A stretch of 64,000 nt of DNA from JAEUSE01 sp964648985 (GTDB lineage Bacteria > Patescibacteriota > Doudnabacteria > UBA920). Positions 63,869 through 64,000 of the stretch are shown in pieces. The notes below the pieces were generated by a model. It ran no database searches, was not told the origin of the DNA, and saw only the letters and a program-made list of their open reading frames with translations. Where the stretch lies: contig CAZYMS010000004.1 in NCBI GenBank assembly GCA_964648985.1, forward strand, positions 13,246 through 77,245, read 5' to 3'. A program made the position numbers and the translations under genes. The stretch's first letter is position 1; each line of letters starts with the position of its first letter.

Positions 63869-63932
63869 GGTGGTGAAAGTTTTCTTTCACCGCCCTTTCC
63901 TCAAGCGACTAACAAGCGTTGGTTGCTTAAGG
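63869..63932 (+). promoter_or_regulatory. Two hairpins in the leader of the last gene
   Basis: GGTGGTGAAAG pairs with CTTTCACCGCC (63869-63894, one G-U). CCTCAAGCGAC (63899-63909) pairs with GTTGCTTAAGG (63922-63932, one mismatch). The first could terminate the NAPRT transcript (CCTTTCCTC follows, a weak U tract) or both could belong to a regulated leader. Confidence 0.45.
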
Positions 63933-63989
63933 GATGTGAACATTCAAAAAAGAAATGGAGGAAAACTTTCTACGAAAGGAGAAACGTTA

Positions 63990-64000
63990 TGGCACAAAAG
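63990..64000 (+). CDS. Start of a further gene, cut by window edge
   Basis: ATG GCA CAA AAG preceded by AAAGGAG 8 nt upstream. Only four codons (MAQK) are visible; identity cannot be judged. Confidence 0.6.

Overview
The window looks like a chromosomal segment of a Patescibacteria/CPR-type bacterium, most likely from the Parcubacteria (Paceibacteria) side. This is an inference. It rests on giant secreted repeat proteins whose C-terminal modules are typical of that group, many small DUF1801/VOC/YdeI-type single-domain proteins, tiny membrane proteins, and many starts preceded at 6-7 nt by an extended -10 box (TGnTAnnnT), which implies leaderless mRNAs. No rRNA, tRNA or CRISPR array was recognised.

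Layout. 0-9.4 kb: small housekeeping and accessory proteins (DUF2200, YdeI/OmpD-associated, a DUF1801-KOW fusion, CPBP protease, APH-like kinase) and two secreted surface proteins, with a decayed DUF1801 copy between them. 9.5-12.8 kb: an unknown 394-aa protein, then a reverse-transcriptase cassette consisting of a strongly structured intergenic RNA region, an XRE regulator and an overlapping unusual RT. 12.8-20 kb: a DUF4173 membrane protein, palindromic repeats, a DUF2975/XRE pair split by a MITE-like element, small PAS and GAF sensors, a DUF1801 protein and an SPFH protein. 20.2-36.8 kb: one 5,511-codon gene for a giant adhesin-like protein (50 GLUG units with Gly-rich inserts, 13 Fn3 domains, four C-terminal surface modules). 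36.9-40.3 kb: small enzymes (a frameshifted DHFR-family gene, PNPOx-like, VOC, SRPBCC, DUF1801).

40.9-45.2 kb holds the most striking locus: an OmpR-type response regulator, a 35-aa peptide with Trp third from its C-terminus, a six-TM histidine kinase, and a 650-aa isoprenoid-enzyme-like protein carrying both a class II (DLDDT) and class I-like Asp motifs. The parts match the logic of the Bacillus ComQXPA prenylated-tryptophan pheromone system, but the order and the RR, kinase and enzyme types differ. I propose a CPR counterpart.

46-53.9 kb: FKBP isomerase, GyrI-like protein, a MarR-regulated heterodimeric ABC exporter and unknown exported proteins. 54-64 kb: an NAD-linked gene set (NrtR-type regulator, nicotinamidase, NadD-like enzyme, J-domain/pseudokinase, vWA-like protein, pyruvate-kinase-like barrel, divergent PurA, NUDIX, NAPRT). 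It has GTGTA-N5-TACAC operators at two promoters and a riboswitch-like leader with a sequestered Shine-Dalgarno. Unlike the rest of the window, these genes use clear Shine-Dalgarno sites. The mixture of NAD salvage, chaperone/pseudokinase and vWA parts suggests a regulated nucleotide-metabolite or stress pathway rather than plain housekeeping salvage.
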